Source: MAG-120531 sp038125995
Lineage (GTDB): Bacteria > Bacteroidota > Bacteroidia > Flavobacteriales > Flavobacteriaceae
Direction of reading: 5' to 3'
Length of the DNA: 15,797 nucleotides
NCBI GenBank assembly: GCA_038125995.1
Contig: JAYPEX010000021.1
Location: forward strand, 1 to 15,797
The first letter of the stretch is position 1. Each line of letters begins with the position of its first letter. The translations under genes and the position numbers were made by a program. Under the pieces are notes generated by a model that worked only from the letters and a program-made list of their open reading frames with translations, was not told the origin of the DNA and searched no databases. Below, piece by piece: positions 1 through 7,334 of this stretch.

Positions 1-75
1 TTTGATTTTCAAGGGTTTTTTGTTTTTAGATAACTTTATAAAAACAAACAACATACCGATCAATATGGACCTCTT

Positions 76-789
76 TTACACTTTAAATTGATAGAGATAA
101 GGTGCTTTATTTGGAGCACCTGTGTACTTCTTTTCAAGACGTTCTAAAACATTTAAGCTTAAAATTTTCTTTTGAAAATTATTCATTGGAAAATCTATTT
201 CATAGACCGCCTCATAAAGAAGTTTAAGATCTTTCATGGTAAAAGTTTGAGGCAGTAGATTAAAAGCATTTAATTTAGAATCAAAGTTCTGCCTCAATGA
301 CTCAACAGCATCATTGACAATCTGATGGTGATCGTGCATTAAATCTGGTAAATTATGGATCGATCTCCATTCAAGAGAGGAATCTAGCGCTCCTGTCATT
401 GGTTTAACTTTAGAAATGTCTACCAAAGCATAAAAACCAATACTTATAAAACGATCTGTAATCCAGTCTATAACGGATTGAGGATAGTGATCCTTCAACG
501 AATTTACAATTGTATTTTTATGAGGACTGCTACTAATTCTTTTTGAATCACCAAACACCTTAAATTGAAACAAATGCAGTTTTTTTAATTGTGTTCTCTC
601 AAAAACTAAGCGCTCTGCTGCAGATTCAATCGATTCATTTTTACGAATATGACCTCCTGGCAAATTGTATAAATGTTCCCCAAAAATTGATTTACCTAAT
701 AACACCTTTAATTGATGATCACGATACCCAAAAATAACACAGTCAATAGAAATATTTGAAATGTAGTGATTTAGATCTGCGGTATTCAT
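76..789 (-). CDS. Nudix-domain transcriptional regulator (NrtR/AraR-like)
   Basis: A 237-residue probable DNA-binding regulator. Residues about 12-150 form a Nudix fold and about 176-237 a winged helix of the type seen in NrtR (ending near GAPNKAPYLYQFKV). The Nudix box can be aligned from G46: G46, E52 and R60 are in place, but the REUxEE core reads R60-L-V-F-E64-R65 and the following Gly is Q67, so two of the metal-binding acidic positions and the Gly are lost. I infer that it senses a ligand and does not hydrolyse nucleotides. Related Bacteroides proteins (AraR type) bind a sugar in the Nudix domain. It is divergent from the exported trio and next to a rhamnose operon, so rhamnose or a rhamnose intermediate is a reasonable effector, though this is inference. 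The ATG at 789 gives a complete Nudix domain and lies about 22 nt from a good -7 box. NrtR-type control of NAD metabolism is the main alternative, but no NAD gene is nearby. Confidence 0.85.
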   Translation of the reverse strand: MNTADLNHYISNISIDCVIFGYRDHQLKVLLGKSIFGEHLYNLPGGHIRKNESIESAAERLVFERTQLKKLHLFQFKVFGDSKRISSSPHKNTIVNSLKDHYPQSVIDWITDRFISIGFYALVDISKVKPMTGALDSSLEWRSIHNLPDLMHDHHQIVNDAVESLRQNFDSKLNAFNLLPQTFTMKDLKLLYEAVYEIDFPMNNFQKKILSLNVLERLEKKYTGAPNKAPYLYQFKV

Positions 790-811
790 TCAACTCTTTT
801 TGTTTCTCAAA

Positions 812-819
812 CAAATGTA
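812..819 (-). promoter_or_regulatory. Putative -7 box for the Nudix regulator gene
   Basis: Read on the minus strand, this is TACATTTG, a perfect match to the Bacteroidota -7 consensus TAnnTTTG. It lies 22 nt before the start codon at 789. No convincing TTG -33 element is present at the usual distance, so the promoter may be weak or need an activator. Confidence 0.45.
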
Positions 820-845
820 TCAAAAATTACTAGTTTAAAAAATCT

Positions 846-866
846 ATTATCTATTTATTAGATAAT
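846..866. promoter_or_regulatory. Perfect 21-bp inverted repeat, candidate Nudix-regulator operator
   Basis: The arms ATTATCTA (846-853) and TAGATAAT (859-866) are exact reverse complements around a 5-bp spacer. Its length and symmetry resemble the roughly 21-bp palindromes bound by NrtR-family dimers. It lies between the two divergent start codons (789 and 911), upstream of the candidate -7 sequence of the propeller gene at 880-887. Function is inferred from position and symmetry; I found no second full copy in the window. Confidence 0.5.
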
Positions 867-886
867 ATAGAAAATAACCTATATTA
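863..886. promoter_or_regulatory. Second inverted repeat overlapping a candidate promoter
   Basis: Arms TAATATAG (863-870) and CTATATTA (879-886) are exact reverse complements separated by 8 bp. The first arm shares 4 bp with the preceding palindrome. The second arm overlaps TATATTAG (880-887), a one-mismatch version of the TAnnTTTG -7 box for the gene starting at 911. A protein bound here would cover that promoter. The AT-richness raises the chance of coincidental symmetry. Confidence 0.35.
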
Positions 887-910
887 GTAGAAATCAAAAG
901 AATCAAATCC

Positions 911-2221
911 ATGAAAAACTATTTCAACTTAGTGATTTTGGCAATGGCATCAACATTAGCAAGTGCTCAAACTACTAATGACACCATTGCTATCAAGGAA
1001 TTATTAATCAAGGAAGGGGCCACCTGGCGAATTGGAAACATCGAAGAACACGCTTCCTGTTGGATGGTAAAACCTTATAACACGGTTTTATTTTCAAACG
1101 CTGAAGGTCAAGTTTCAGACCTAGACCCTGATATTATTATCAATCCTTCAAAAGAATTTATAGGACAAGGTGGGTTTTCAATGCATTCCAATTTTACTTT
1201 CAGCATTTATGATCAAAATGCATGGGTGAAACACGATGAAATTTCTATTGACACCAATGGAAAAAGAACGTATACCAAGGAAATTCGTTTTCTTGAAAAA
1301 GATGCAACAAATCATTGGAAATTAGTAGGTCAGACAGGTATGAATTACATGCCTACTGATGTAAAAGAATCAGATACGATATCTCATATTCAATCCGTAG
1401 ATGTATACAGTAAAAAAGTCAGCTCAATAATTGATCTAAAAGGGCATTATGAAGCTCCAAATTGGCATCGAGACAATTATCTTATCCTCAACAGCAAGGG
1501 TCGGTTAAAAAAACTAGATTTAGCAACCAAAAACATCAGTGAAATCAATACAGGATCCATAACTTCTTTGAATAACGATCACGGTTTGTCACCCGATCAA
1601 AAGACTCTCGTATTGAGTAATTTTGACAAGATGGGGTCCTCGCTCTCAGAGATGATTTCATCACTATATCTGGTTCCTGTTGAGGGAGGAACTCCTAAGA
1701 AAGTATCCACAGATGCGATATGCTTTTGGCATGGTTGGAGCCCCGACGGAAAAACCTTGGCCTACGTGGGAATGAAAGGTGATAATTTGGACATCTATAC
1801 CATTCCTGTGAACGGAGGAAAAGCAAAACGATTAACAAGAACGGAAGGACTTGACGATGGACCAGAGTATTCTCCGGATGGTAAATATATCTACATCAAC
1901 TCCTATAGATCCGGTCACATGCAACTTTGGCGCATGAGAGCCGATGGATCCAATCCGGAACAATTAACCTTTGACTCCTACTCCAACTGGTTTCCACATA
2001 TTTCTCCAGATAATAAATGGATCGCATACATTTCCTACGTCACCGATCAAAAACAAGATCATCTTTTTGGAAAGAAAGTCAAATTGCGCCTCATGAATAT
2101 TGAAACAAGAGAAATCACTGATTTAACTCCTGTATTTTATGGAGGTCAGGGAACCATCAATGTTCCATCTTGGAGCGCTGACAGTCGAAAAGTAGCTTTT
2201 GTTAGTTATTCTGTCAAATAG
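911..2221 (+). CDS. Secreted NTF2-like / TolB-type beta-propeller fusion protein
   Basis: A 436-residue exported protein of unknown function. Residues 1-19 form a Sec signal peptide ending ASA before Q20, with no lipobox Cys. Residues about 23-148 look like a SnoaL/DUF4440 (NTF2-like) domain: an opening helix (IKELLIKEGATWRIGNIEEH), a WVKHDE strand and a closing strand in which WKLVGQTG is typical. Residues about 155-436 carry PD40/TolB-type repeats with the signature x-S-P/A-D at L226, W276, Y320, I364 and W421, enough for a six- or seven-bladed propeller. TolB itself is not this fusion, and no Pal or TolA partner is nearby. The propeller may bind or process a glycan, since some polysaccharide lyases such as PL22 are propellers, but I see no identifiable catalytic set. 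It is first of a tight three-gene run, 24 nt before the next gene, and is divergent from the regulator. Confidence 0.8.
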   Translation: MKNYFNLVILAMASTLASAQTTNDTIAIKELLIKEGATWRIGNIEEHASCWMVKPYNTVLFSNAEGQVSDLDPDIIINPSKEFIGQGGFSMHSNFTFSIYDQNAWVKHDEISIDTNGKRTYTKEIRFLEKDATNHWKLVGQTGMNYMPTDVKESDTISHIQSVDVYSKKVSSIIDLKGHYEAPNWHRDNYLILNSKGRLKKLDLATKNISEINTGSITSLNNDHGLSPDQKTLVLSNFDKMGSSLSEMISSLYLVPVEGGTPKKVSTDAICFWHGWSPDGKTLAYVGMKGDNLDIYTIPVNGGKAKRLTRTEGLDDGPEYSPDGKYIYINSYRSGHMQLWRMRADGSNPEQLTFDSYSNWFPHISPDNKWIAYISYVTDQKQDHLFGKKVKLRLMNIETREITDLTPVFYGGQGTINVPSWSADSRKVAFVSYSVK

Positions 2222-2245
2222 ATATCAATTATAAACAAACAAGCG

Positions 2246-3646
2246 ATGGATCAAAATACATTAAATAACAGAAGAAAATTTCTTAAGAGCATCGGAGTTA
2301 CTGGTATAGTTGCAGCTTCGGCTCCATTTAGTTCTTATGCTAATGCACAAAAGACAGAGGAACGCATCCTGCGATACGAACGAAAAATAACCTCAAATGA
2401 CACCATTAGAATTGGGGTTATTGGTTATGGTGTACAAGGACATTTTGATTTGAATACCGCTCTTAAAGTTCCTGGTGTTGAATTGGCAGGGATCTGCGAT
2501 CTCTACAATGGAAGATTAGTAAATGCCAAAGAACACTACGGAAAAGAGCTCTATACCACAACAAATTACAAGGATTTATTAGATCGACCAGATATCGATG
2601 CCGTACTCATCTGCACTCATGACGTTTGGCATGCCCGAATTACTTTAGATGCTCTAGCGAAAGGAAAACACGTGTATTGTGAAAAGCCGATGGTCTATAA
2701 GATCGAGGAAGGATACCCCGTTATAGAAGCAGCAAAAAAATCAGGCAAAGTACTTCAAGTCGGGAGTCAACGCGTCAGTAGTATTGGTTATTTAAAAGCA
2801 AAGGAGTTGTTGGCTTCAGGTGAAATTGGGGAACTCAATATGGTGAATGCCGTTTACGATCGACAAAATTCCATCGGTGCTTGGGAATATACGATTCCTA
2901 AAGATGCCAATGCCCTTACGACAAATTGGGATCAATTTATCGAAGCGACTGAAAAAATGCAGTTTAATGCTAAAAAGTTCTTTTGGTGGAGAGCCTTCAA
3001 GGAAGTAGGGACTGGTGTTGCTGGAGATTTATTTATTCATCTCTTAAGCGGAACTCATTTAATCACAAATTCTATTGGCCCTGAAAGCATATACAGTACA
3101 GGACAATTTAGCTATTGGAAGGATGGCAGAAATATGCCTGATGTGATGTCTGGAGTATTGCAATACCCCAAAACAGAAGCGCACGCCTCATTTTTAATGA
3201 CACTTCAAGTAAACTTTATCAGCGGAACAGGAGGTCAAGAAATCATTCGTTTAATTGGTTCCGAGGGGGTTATTGAAGTCAATGGTAGTAATCTATCCTT
3301 AACGCACAGCATACTTCCTGAGGCTCCAAGTTTTGGAGGTTATGATTCCTTATTTACCTTTTCAAAAAGCATGCAAGAAGAAATGGAGAAAGAATACCAT
3401 GCGAAATGGACCCCAGAACAACAACAGAGAACAATTAAAAAGGACATCACTTTTAAGGCTCCAGAAGGCTATAGTGATCACTTAGATCATTTTACGAATT
3501 TCTTTGATTCCATACGAACAGGAAAACCAGTGGTGGAAGATGCGGTATTTGGGTTTAGAGCAGCTGCACCAGCTCTAGCTTGCAACGAAAGTTATTTCAA
3601 CAAAAAAATAATTGAATGGGATCCTAAAAACATGATCAAAAAATAA
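2246..3646 (+). CDS. Tat-exported Gfo/Idh/MocA family protein
   Basis: A 466-residue NAD(P)-dependent oxidoreductase-fold protein. The N-terminus has a twin-arginine signal (R9-R10-K-F-L-K) followed by a hydrophobic stretch and a likely cleavage site ANA before Q35, so it would be exported already folded with its cofactor. The Rossmann motif G60-Y-G62-V-Q-G65 is intact, with an acidic residue after strand 2 (GICDLYNGR) suiting NAD. The family EKP motif is at E146-K147-P148, and D261 and H265 in GDLFIH fall in the C-terminal substrate domain. Gfo/Idh proteins oxidise sugars and inositols; exported members with Tat signals include GH109 glycosidases, which use bound NAD transiently. I cannot tell a dehydrogenase from a redox-type glycosidase by sequence alone. 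It sits between the propeller gene (24 nt) and the esterase (36 nt), which suggests a role in glycoside processing outside the cytoplasm. Confidence 0.88.
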   Translation: MDQNTLNNRRKFLKSIGVTGIVAASAPFSSYANAQKTEERILRYERKITSNDTIRIGVIGYGVQGHFDLNTALKVPGVELAGICDLYNGRLVNAKEHYGKELYTTTNYKDLLDRPDIDAVLICTHDVWHARITLDALAKGKHVYCEKPMVYKIEEGYPVIEAAKKSGKVLQVGSQRVSSIGYLKAKELLASGEIGELNMVNAVYDRQNSIGAWEYTIPKDANALTTNWDQFIEATEKMQFNAKKFFWWRAFKEVGTGVAGDLFIHLLSGTHLITNSIGPESIYSTGQFSYWKDGRNMPDVMSGVLQYPKTEAHASFLMTLQVNFISGTGGQEIIRLIGSEGVIEVNGSNLSLTHSILPEAPSFGGYDSLFTFSKSMQEEMEKEYHAKWTPEQQQRTIKKDITFKAPEGYSDHLDHFTNFFDSIRTGKPVVEDAVFGFRAAAPALACNESYFNKKIIEWDPKNMIKK

Positions 3647-3682
3647 GTATCTTAAGTACCATTAACCATACACATCTCTATT

Positions 3683-4942
3683 ATGAAGCGTTTTTTATTG
3701 TTTTTAATTGCATCTCTAGCAGCAACCATCATCATGTTTGCACAAGAAAATTATACTTTAATTGTTGAAGGATTTGACTGGGGACCTGCAGTGAGCAAGG
3801 TGGTACTTCATTTGGATCAGGAAATTACTAAAACTCCCGATGCAGCTGCATTTCAAGTTTTAGCAACACGAACTACAGATAAGACAGATAGCACCCTAAT
3901 GCCTAGCTCAGGAAAAAGAGACGTATTAGCAGCCTATATATCCGACGCATCTGGCAACAAAACAACGAGCAGCAACTATCTAACCCTCATTTTAGAAGTA
4001 GGTCCAACCTTGCGTATATCCTCTCCATTTCATTATCAGCGTGGTAATTTTTGGATTGATTACCGATTACTAATTACGGACACCCATAATTTGATTACAT
4101 GGAATCACGAAGCGAATCGAATCATTCCCTTGGTAGACCAATTTGATTTAGAGGGCGCACACTATGGTGAAAATTCAAAAAAAGAAATTCACTACGCATC
4201 CTATGTTCCAAAATCAAAACTTGCCAAAAAGCCTTTAATCATATGGCTACATGGAGGTGGTGAAGGTGGAATTGATCCTACAATTCCACTTTTAGGAAAC
4301 CGAGCAGCTAACTACGCGTCTGATGAAATTCAAAATTATTTTGGGGGAGCTTATGTATTGGTACCCCAAAGTCCTACACGATGGATGGACAGTGGAAATG
4401 GCTCCACAAGTGGACAAGTCGACGATATTTATTTCAAAGATGTAAAAGGACTTATTGATGACTTCACTCGACAACATCCGGATATTAATAAAGATCGAAT
4501 TTATGTAGGTGGTTGTAGCAATGGTGGCTATATGAGCTTTAAACTTTTATTGGAATACCCCAACTACTTTGCAGGAGCTTACATCAGCGCCTTAGCCTAC
4601 CGAGATGTCAATGTAACCGATTCTCAAATCAATTCCATTCAACACCTCCCTATTTGGTTTATACATTCCAAGGATGATGCCACTACGGTTCCTGAACAAA
4701 CAATAGTACCAATTTACAACAGACTCATTACTAGTGGTGCTAAAAACGTACACTTTTCTTATTACGACCACGTTACAGACATCACCAATGCCTATGGAGG
4801 TAACAACTATCACTATCCAGGGCATTGGTCTTGGATCTATTCCCATGCCAACGAAAGCTATAAGGATTTTAATGGAAATCCAGTTATGGTAGACGGTTTG
4901 CCCGTTACCATAATGCAATGGCTAGCCCTGCAAAAAAAATAG
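3683..4942 (+). CDS. Secreted esterase, Ig-like domain plus alpha/beta hydrolase
   Basis: A 419-residue exported hydrolase. Residues 1-20 are a Sec signal peptide (cleavage after FA20, before Q21). Residues about 22-135 resemble the Ig-like N-terminal domain of EstA-type esterases. The hydrolase domain follows from about residue 160: an oxyanion motif H190-G-G-G193, the nucleophile elbow G277-C-S279-N-G281, an acid at D331 or D332 (HSKDD) and a histidine at H381 (PGHWSW) or H363 (YYDHVTD). The fold matches polyhydroxybutyrate-depolymerase/CE1-like and prolyl-oligopeptidase-like esterases. Substrate is unknown; acyl groups on a rhamnose-containing glycan or phenolic glycoside would fit the setting. 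It ends the exported trio, followed by a 238-nt spacer before the rhamnose operon. A peptidase role is possible but less likely given the Ig-like domain. Confidence 0.82.
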   Translation: MKRFLLFLIASLAATIIMFAQENYTLIVEGFDWGPAVSKVVLHLDQEITKTPDAAAFQVLATRTTDKTDSTLMPSSGKRDVLAAYISDASGNKTTSSNYLTLILEVGPTLRISSPFHYQRGNFWIDYRLLITDTHNLITWNHEANRIIPLVDQFDLEGAHYGENSKKEIHYASYVPKSKLAKKPLIIWLHGGGEGGIDPTIPLLGNRAANYASDEIQNYFGGAYVLVPQSPTRWMDSGNGSTSGQVDDIYFKDVKGLIDDFTRQHPDINKDRIYVGGCSNGGYMSFKLLLEYPNYFAGAYISALAYRDVNVTDSQINSIQHLPIWFIHSKDDATTVPEQTIVPIYNRLITSGAKNVHFSYYDHVTDITNAYGGNNYHYPGHWSWIYSHANESYKDFNGNPVMVDGLPVTIMQWLALQKK

Positions 4943-4963
4943 GCGCCTTAGGAATCACTTAGA

Positions 4964-4983
4964 TTTCAATTTTCTAATTGAAA
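4964..4983. other. Inverted repeat after the esterase gene
   Basis: TTTCAATT (4964-4971) and AATTGAAA (4976-4983) form an 8-bp perfect stem with a 4-nt loop (ttct), 22 nt after the esterase stop. It could be the operon's transcription terminator, but no T-tract follows. It also overlaps the TTG (4978-4980) that could serve as the -33 element of the downstream promoter, so it may be a regulator site instead. Confidence 0.35.
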
Positions 4984-5012
4984 AGAAATTATCGTTGTTC
5001 GAATTACTTTTG
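4978..5012 (+). promoter_or_regulatory. Putative promoter of the rhamnose operon
   Basis: TACTTTTG at 5005-5012 is a perfect TAnnTTTG -7 box. A TTG at 4978-4980 lies 24 nt upstream, slightly longer than the usual -33 spacing. Transcription from here would give an untranslated leader of about 160 nt before the rhaEW start codon at 5181. No other perfect -7 box appears between here and that start codon. Confidence 0.4.
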
Positions 5013-5093
5013 CAAGCTCTGTATTTATTTGATTTGAAATAGTAAATTTATTTTAAATTGTGTTATATTGACACTTTAGAAAATATGATGTGA

Positions 5094-5143
5094 ATTGATA
5101 AAAACTCAATCCGTTTATTCCGATCAGTTCTCATCATTGAGAA
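5094..5143 (+). promoter_or_regulatory. Leader with mutually exclusive short hairpins
   Basis: Three pairings share segments. ATTGA (5094-5098) can pair with TCAAT (5106-5110). CTCAAT (5105-5110) can instead pair with ATTGAG (5136-5141). TTCTCA (5128-5133) can pair with TGAGAA (5138-5143), excluding the second pairing. This resembles an attenuator or switch layout, but the stems have only 5-6 pairs and are AT-rich, so chance is a serious alternative. I recognise no known riboswitch class. Confidence 0.2.
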
Positions 5144-5150
5144 TTTCTTA

Positions 5151-5170
5151 TAAAATCAAGTTTGATTTAA
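5151..5170. promoter_or_regulatory. Near-palindrome just upstream of rhaEW
   Basis: A 20-bp imperfect palindrome with 8 of 10 symmetric pairs matching: AAATCAA (5153-5159) and TTGATTT (5162-5168) are exact reverse complements around GT. It ends 10 nt before the rhaEW ATG. In DNA it could be an operator within the transcribed leader; in RNA it could hide the translation start region. Neither role is shown. Confidence 0.3.
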
Positions 5171-5180
5171 AAACAACTTA

Positions 5181-7277
5181 ATGAAAAACAAATTTAATCA
5201 TGTCCATTTTCTCTGGGATGATACAAAAGCTAAAGAGTTAGAAGGAGATGAAGTTGGTTTATTTCTGTATCGCTCCAATATATTAGGAGCAGATTTGAGA
5301 ATTACCAACTACGGTGGTGGAAATACATCTTGCAAAACATTTGAAAAAGATCCATTGACTAATGAGGAAGTTGAAGTCATGTGGGTTAAAGGTTCAGGAG
5401 GTGATATTGGAACACTCACTAGAGCTGGTATCGCAGGACTATACACTGAGAGACTTCGCGATTTAAAAACTGTTTATGGTGGACTGGAAGATGAAGATCG
5501 TATGGTAGGTCTTTTTAATCATTGTATTTATGATTTAGATTCCAAAGCGCCTTCAATCGATACTCCACTTCACGGATTATTACCTTTTGCACATATTGAT
5601 CACTTACATCCTGATGCGCTAATTGCTGTAGCTGCAGCTGAAGATAGCGAAAAGATCACCAAAGAGATTTGGGGAGATACCATGGGATGGGTGCCATGGC
5701 AACGCCCAGGATTTGACTTAGGTCTGCAGTTAGAAAAATGCTTAAATGACAATCCTGGCATACGCGGTATTGTACTCGGTTCTCATGGGTTGTTTACCTG
5801 GGGAGATACTTCATATGAATGCTATAAGAACTCTTTAGAAGTAATTGAAACAGCTTCAGAGTACATTCAAAATAAAATTTCAGAGAAAGGATCTGTTTTT
5901 GGAGGTCAAAAAGTACAATCTCTTCCTGCTGGAGTGCGTCAAGAAAAGGCAGCACAACTCATGCCCCTACTTAGAGGGCTCTGTTCCTCTGAAAATCGTA
6001 TGATTGGACACTTTAGTGATACCGATGTAGTTATGGAGTACATCAACTCCAATGATTTAGAGCGTTTAGCACCACTTGGAACCTCCTGTCCTGATCACTT
6101 TTTAAGAACAAAAATTCAGCCCTTAATACTAGATTTATCAACTGCTGAAGATTTATCGAATCCAAAGCAAGTTTTAGAAAAATTAGTTCCTGCATTCGAG
6201 CAGTATCGAAAAGAATACGCAGATTACTACAATACTTGTAAGCGTGATAACTCACCCGCAATGCGCGATCCAAATCCAGTAATTATCATCTATCCTGGTA
6301 TAGGTATGTTTAGTTTTGCTAAAAACAAACAAACGACGCGAGTAGCCAGTGAATTCTATATCAATGCCATCAATGTAATGCGTGGTGCTGAAGCAATTAG
6401 CTCGTATACATCACTTCCAAGACAGGAGGCTTTTGATATTGAGTATTGGCTTTTAGAAGAAGCTAAATTACAACGCATGCCCAAGGAACAACCACTATCC
6501 AGAAAAGTAGCTTTAGTAACTGGTGCAGGTGGTGGAATTGGCAAGGCTATTGCTGATAAATTAGCAGCAGAAGGAGCCAATGTTGTACTTACCGATATTG
6601 CCGAAGATCGCCTCATTGAAGCCGTTCAGACTTACAAAGCAGATGTAGCTTCCCATGTGGTTTGTGATGTAACCAACCAAACATCTATCAAGAATGCATT
6701 CAAAAAAGCATGTATAGATTTTGGTGGGGTTGATATTGTTGTTCACTCTGCAGGATTAGCAATTTCTAAACCTATAGAAGAAACTACAGAAGCGGATTGG
6801 AACATACTTCAAAACGTATTAGTCAAAGGACAATTCGAGCTTGCTAAGGAAGCTGTTGCAGTGATGAGAGCTCAAAACCTAGGAGGAGATTTTATTTCAA
6901 TTGCCTCCAAGAATGGATTGGTGTCTGGACCGAACAATGTAGCCTATGGAACTTCGAAAGCTGCTCAGCAACATATGGCACGATTATTAGCTGCTGAACT
7001 CGCAAAAGACAAGATTCGAGTGAACACCGTAAATCCTGATGGCGTGATCGTTGGTTCTAAAATTTGGGAAGGTGAATGGGCCGAAGGAAGAGCGAAGGCT
7101 TATGGTATTTCTGTCGAAGAATTACCCATGCATTATGCCAAAAGAAATTTATTACATGAAATTATCTACCCTGCTGATATCGCTAACGGAGTATTTGCAT
7201 GTGTAAGTATTTTAAATAAGACAACTGGTAATATTATCAACGTTGACGGAGGCATGGCCAATGCCTTTGTCAGATAA
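5181..7277 (+). CDS. rhaEW: Bifunctional rhamnulose-1-phosphate aldolase / L-lactaldehyde dehydrogenase
   Basis: A 698-residue cytoplasmic fusion enzyme. The N-terminal part (about 1-425) is a class II aldolase/adducin domain with metal-binding candidates H131, H138, H141 and H143 in HGLLPFAHIDHLH, plus H202 in GSHG. It splits L-rhamnulose-1-phosphate into DHAP and L-lactaldehyde. The C-terminal part (about 440-698) is a short-chain dehydrogenase: cofactor motif TG448-A-G-G-G-I-G454 and catalytic S576, Y589 and K593 (YGTSK), with the usual 13-residue spacing between Ser and Tyr. It oxidises L-lactaldehyde to L-lactate. The length agrees with the known RhaEW family (about 700 residues, YuxG-like). 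It is the first gene of the operon, and fusing the steps would keep reactive lactaldehyde local. The ATG at 5181 gives the full aldolase domain. There is no Shine-Dalgarno sequence; the start follows an A-rich run. Confidence 0.95.
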   Translation: MKNKFNHVHFLWDDTKAKELEGDEVGLFLYRSNILGADLRITNYGGGNTSCKTFEKDPLTNEEVEVMWVKGSGGDIGTLTRAGIAGLYTERLRDLKTVYGGLEDEDRMVGLFNHCIYDLDSKAPSIDTPLHGLLPFAHIDHLHPDALIAVAAAEDSEKITKEIWGDTMGWVPWQRPGFDLGLQLEKCLNDNPGIRGIVLGSHGLFTWGDTSYECYKNSLEVIETASEYIQNKISEKGSVFGGQKVQSLPAGVRQEKAAQLMPLLRGLCSSENRMIGHFSDTDVVMEYINSNDLERLAPLGTSCPDHFLRTKIQPLILDLSTAEDLSNPKQVLEKLVPAFEQYRKEYADYYNTCKRDNSPAMRDPNPVIIIYPGIGMFSFAKNKQTTRVASEFYINAINVMRGAEAISSYTSLPRQEAFDIEYWLLEEAKLQRMPKEQPLSRKVALVTGAGGGIGKAIADKLAAEGANVVLTDIAEDRLIEAVQTYKADVASHVVCDVTNQTSIKNAFKKACIDFGGVDIVVHSAGLAISKPIEETTEADWNILQNVLVKGQFELAKEAVAVMRAQNLGGDFISIASKNGLVSGPNNVAYGTSKAAQQHMARLLAAELAKDKIRVNTVNPDGVIVGSKIWEGEWAEGRAKAYGISVEELPMHYAKRNLLHEIIYPADIANGVFACVSILNKTTGNIINVDGGMANAFVR

Positions 7278-7334
7278 TAGTTGAGTTGAGTAGCTAACCC
7301 GATCTTTAGTGATGGAGTTTTAAATAACAAACAA

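Noticed and set aside
26..34. TTAGATAAC resembling one arm of the palindrome at 846-866
   Set aside because: No matching second arm lies at the right spacing on either side, and a 9-bp AT-rich match is expected by chance.
1..75. Possible promoter or terminator downstream of the Nudix gene
   Set aside because: The stretch is T/A-rich with only a one-mismatch -7-like TAACTTTA near 31-38 and no hairpin; nothing can be supported without the flanking sequence.
4592..4918. A 108-codon open frame on the minus strand within the esterase gene
   Set aside because: It lies wholly inside a well-supported gene, its translation shows no recognisable motif or signal, and no promoter is visible; it is a shadow of the esterase coding sequence.
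5041..5060. AATTTA-TTT-TAAATT symmetry upstream of rhaEW
   Set aside because: It consists only of A and T in a very AT-rich spacer and does not resemble the other palindromes in the window.
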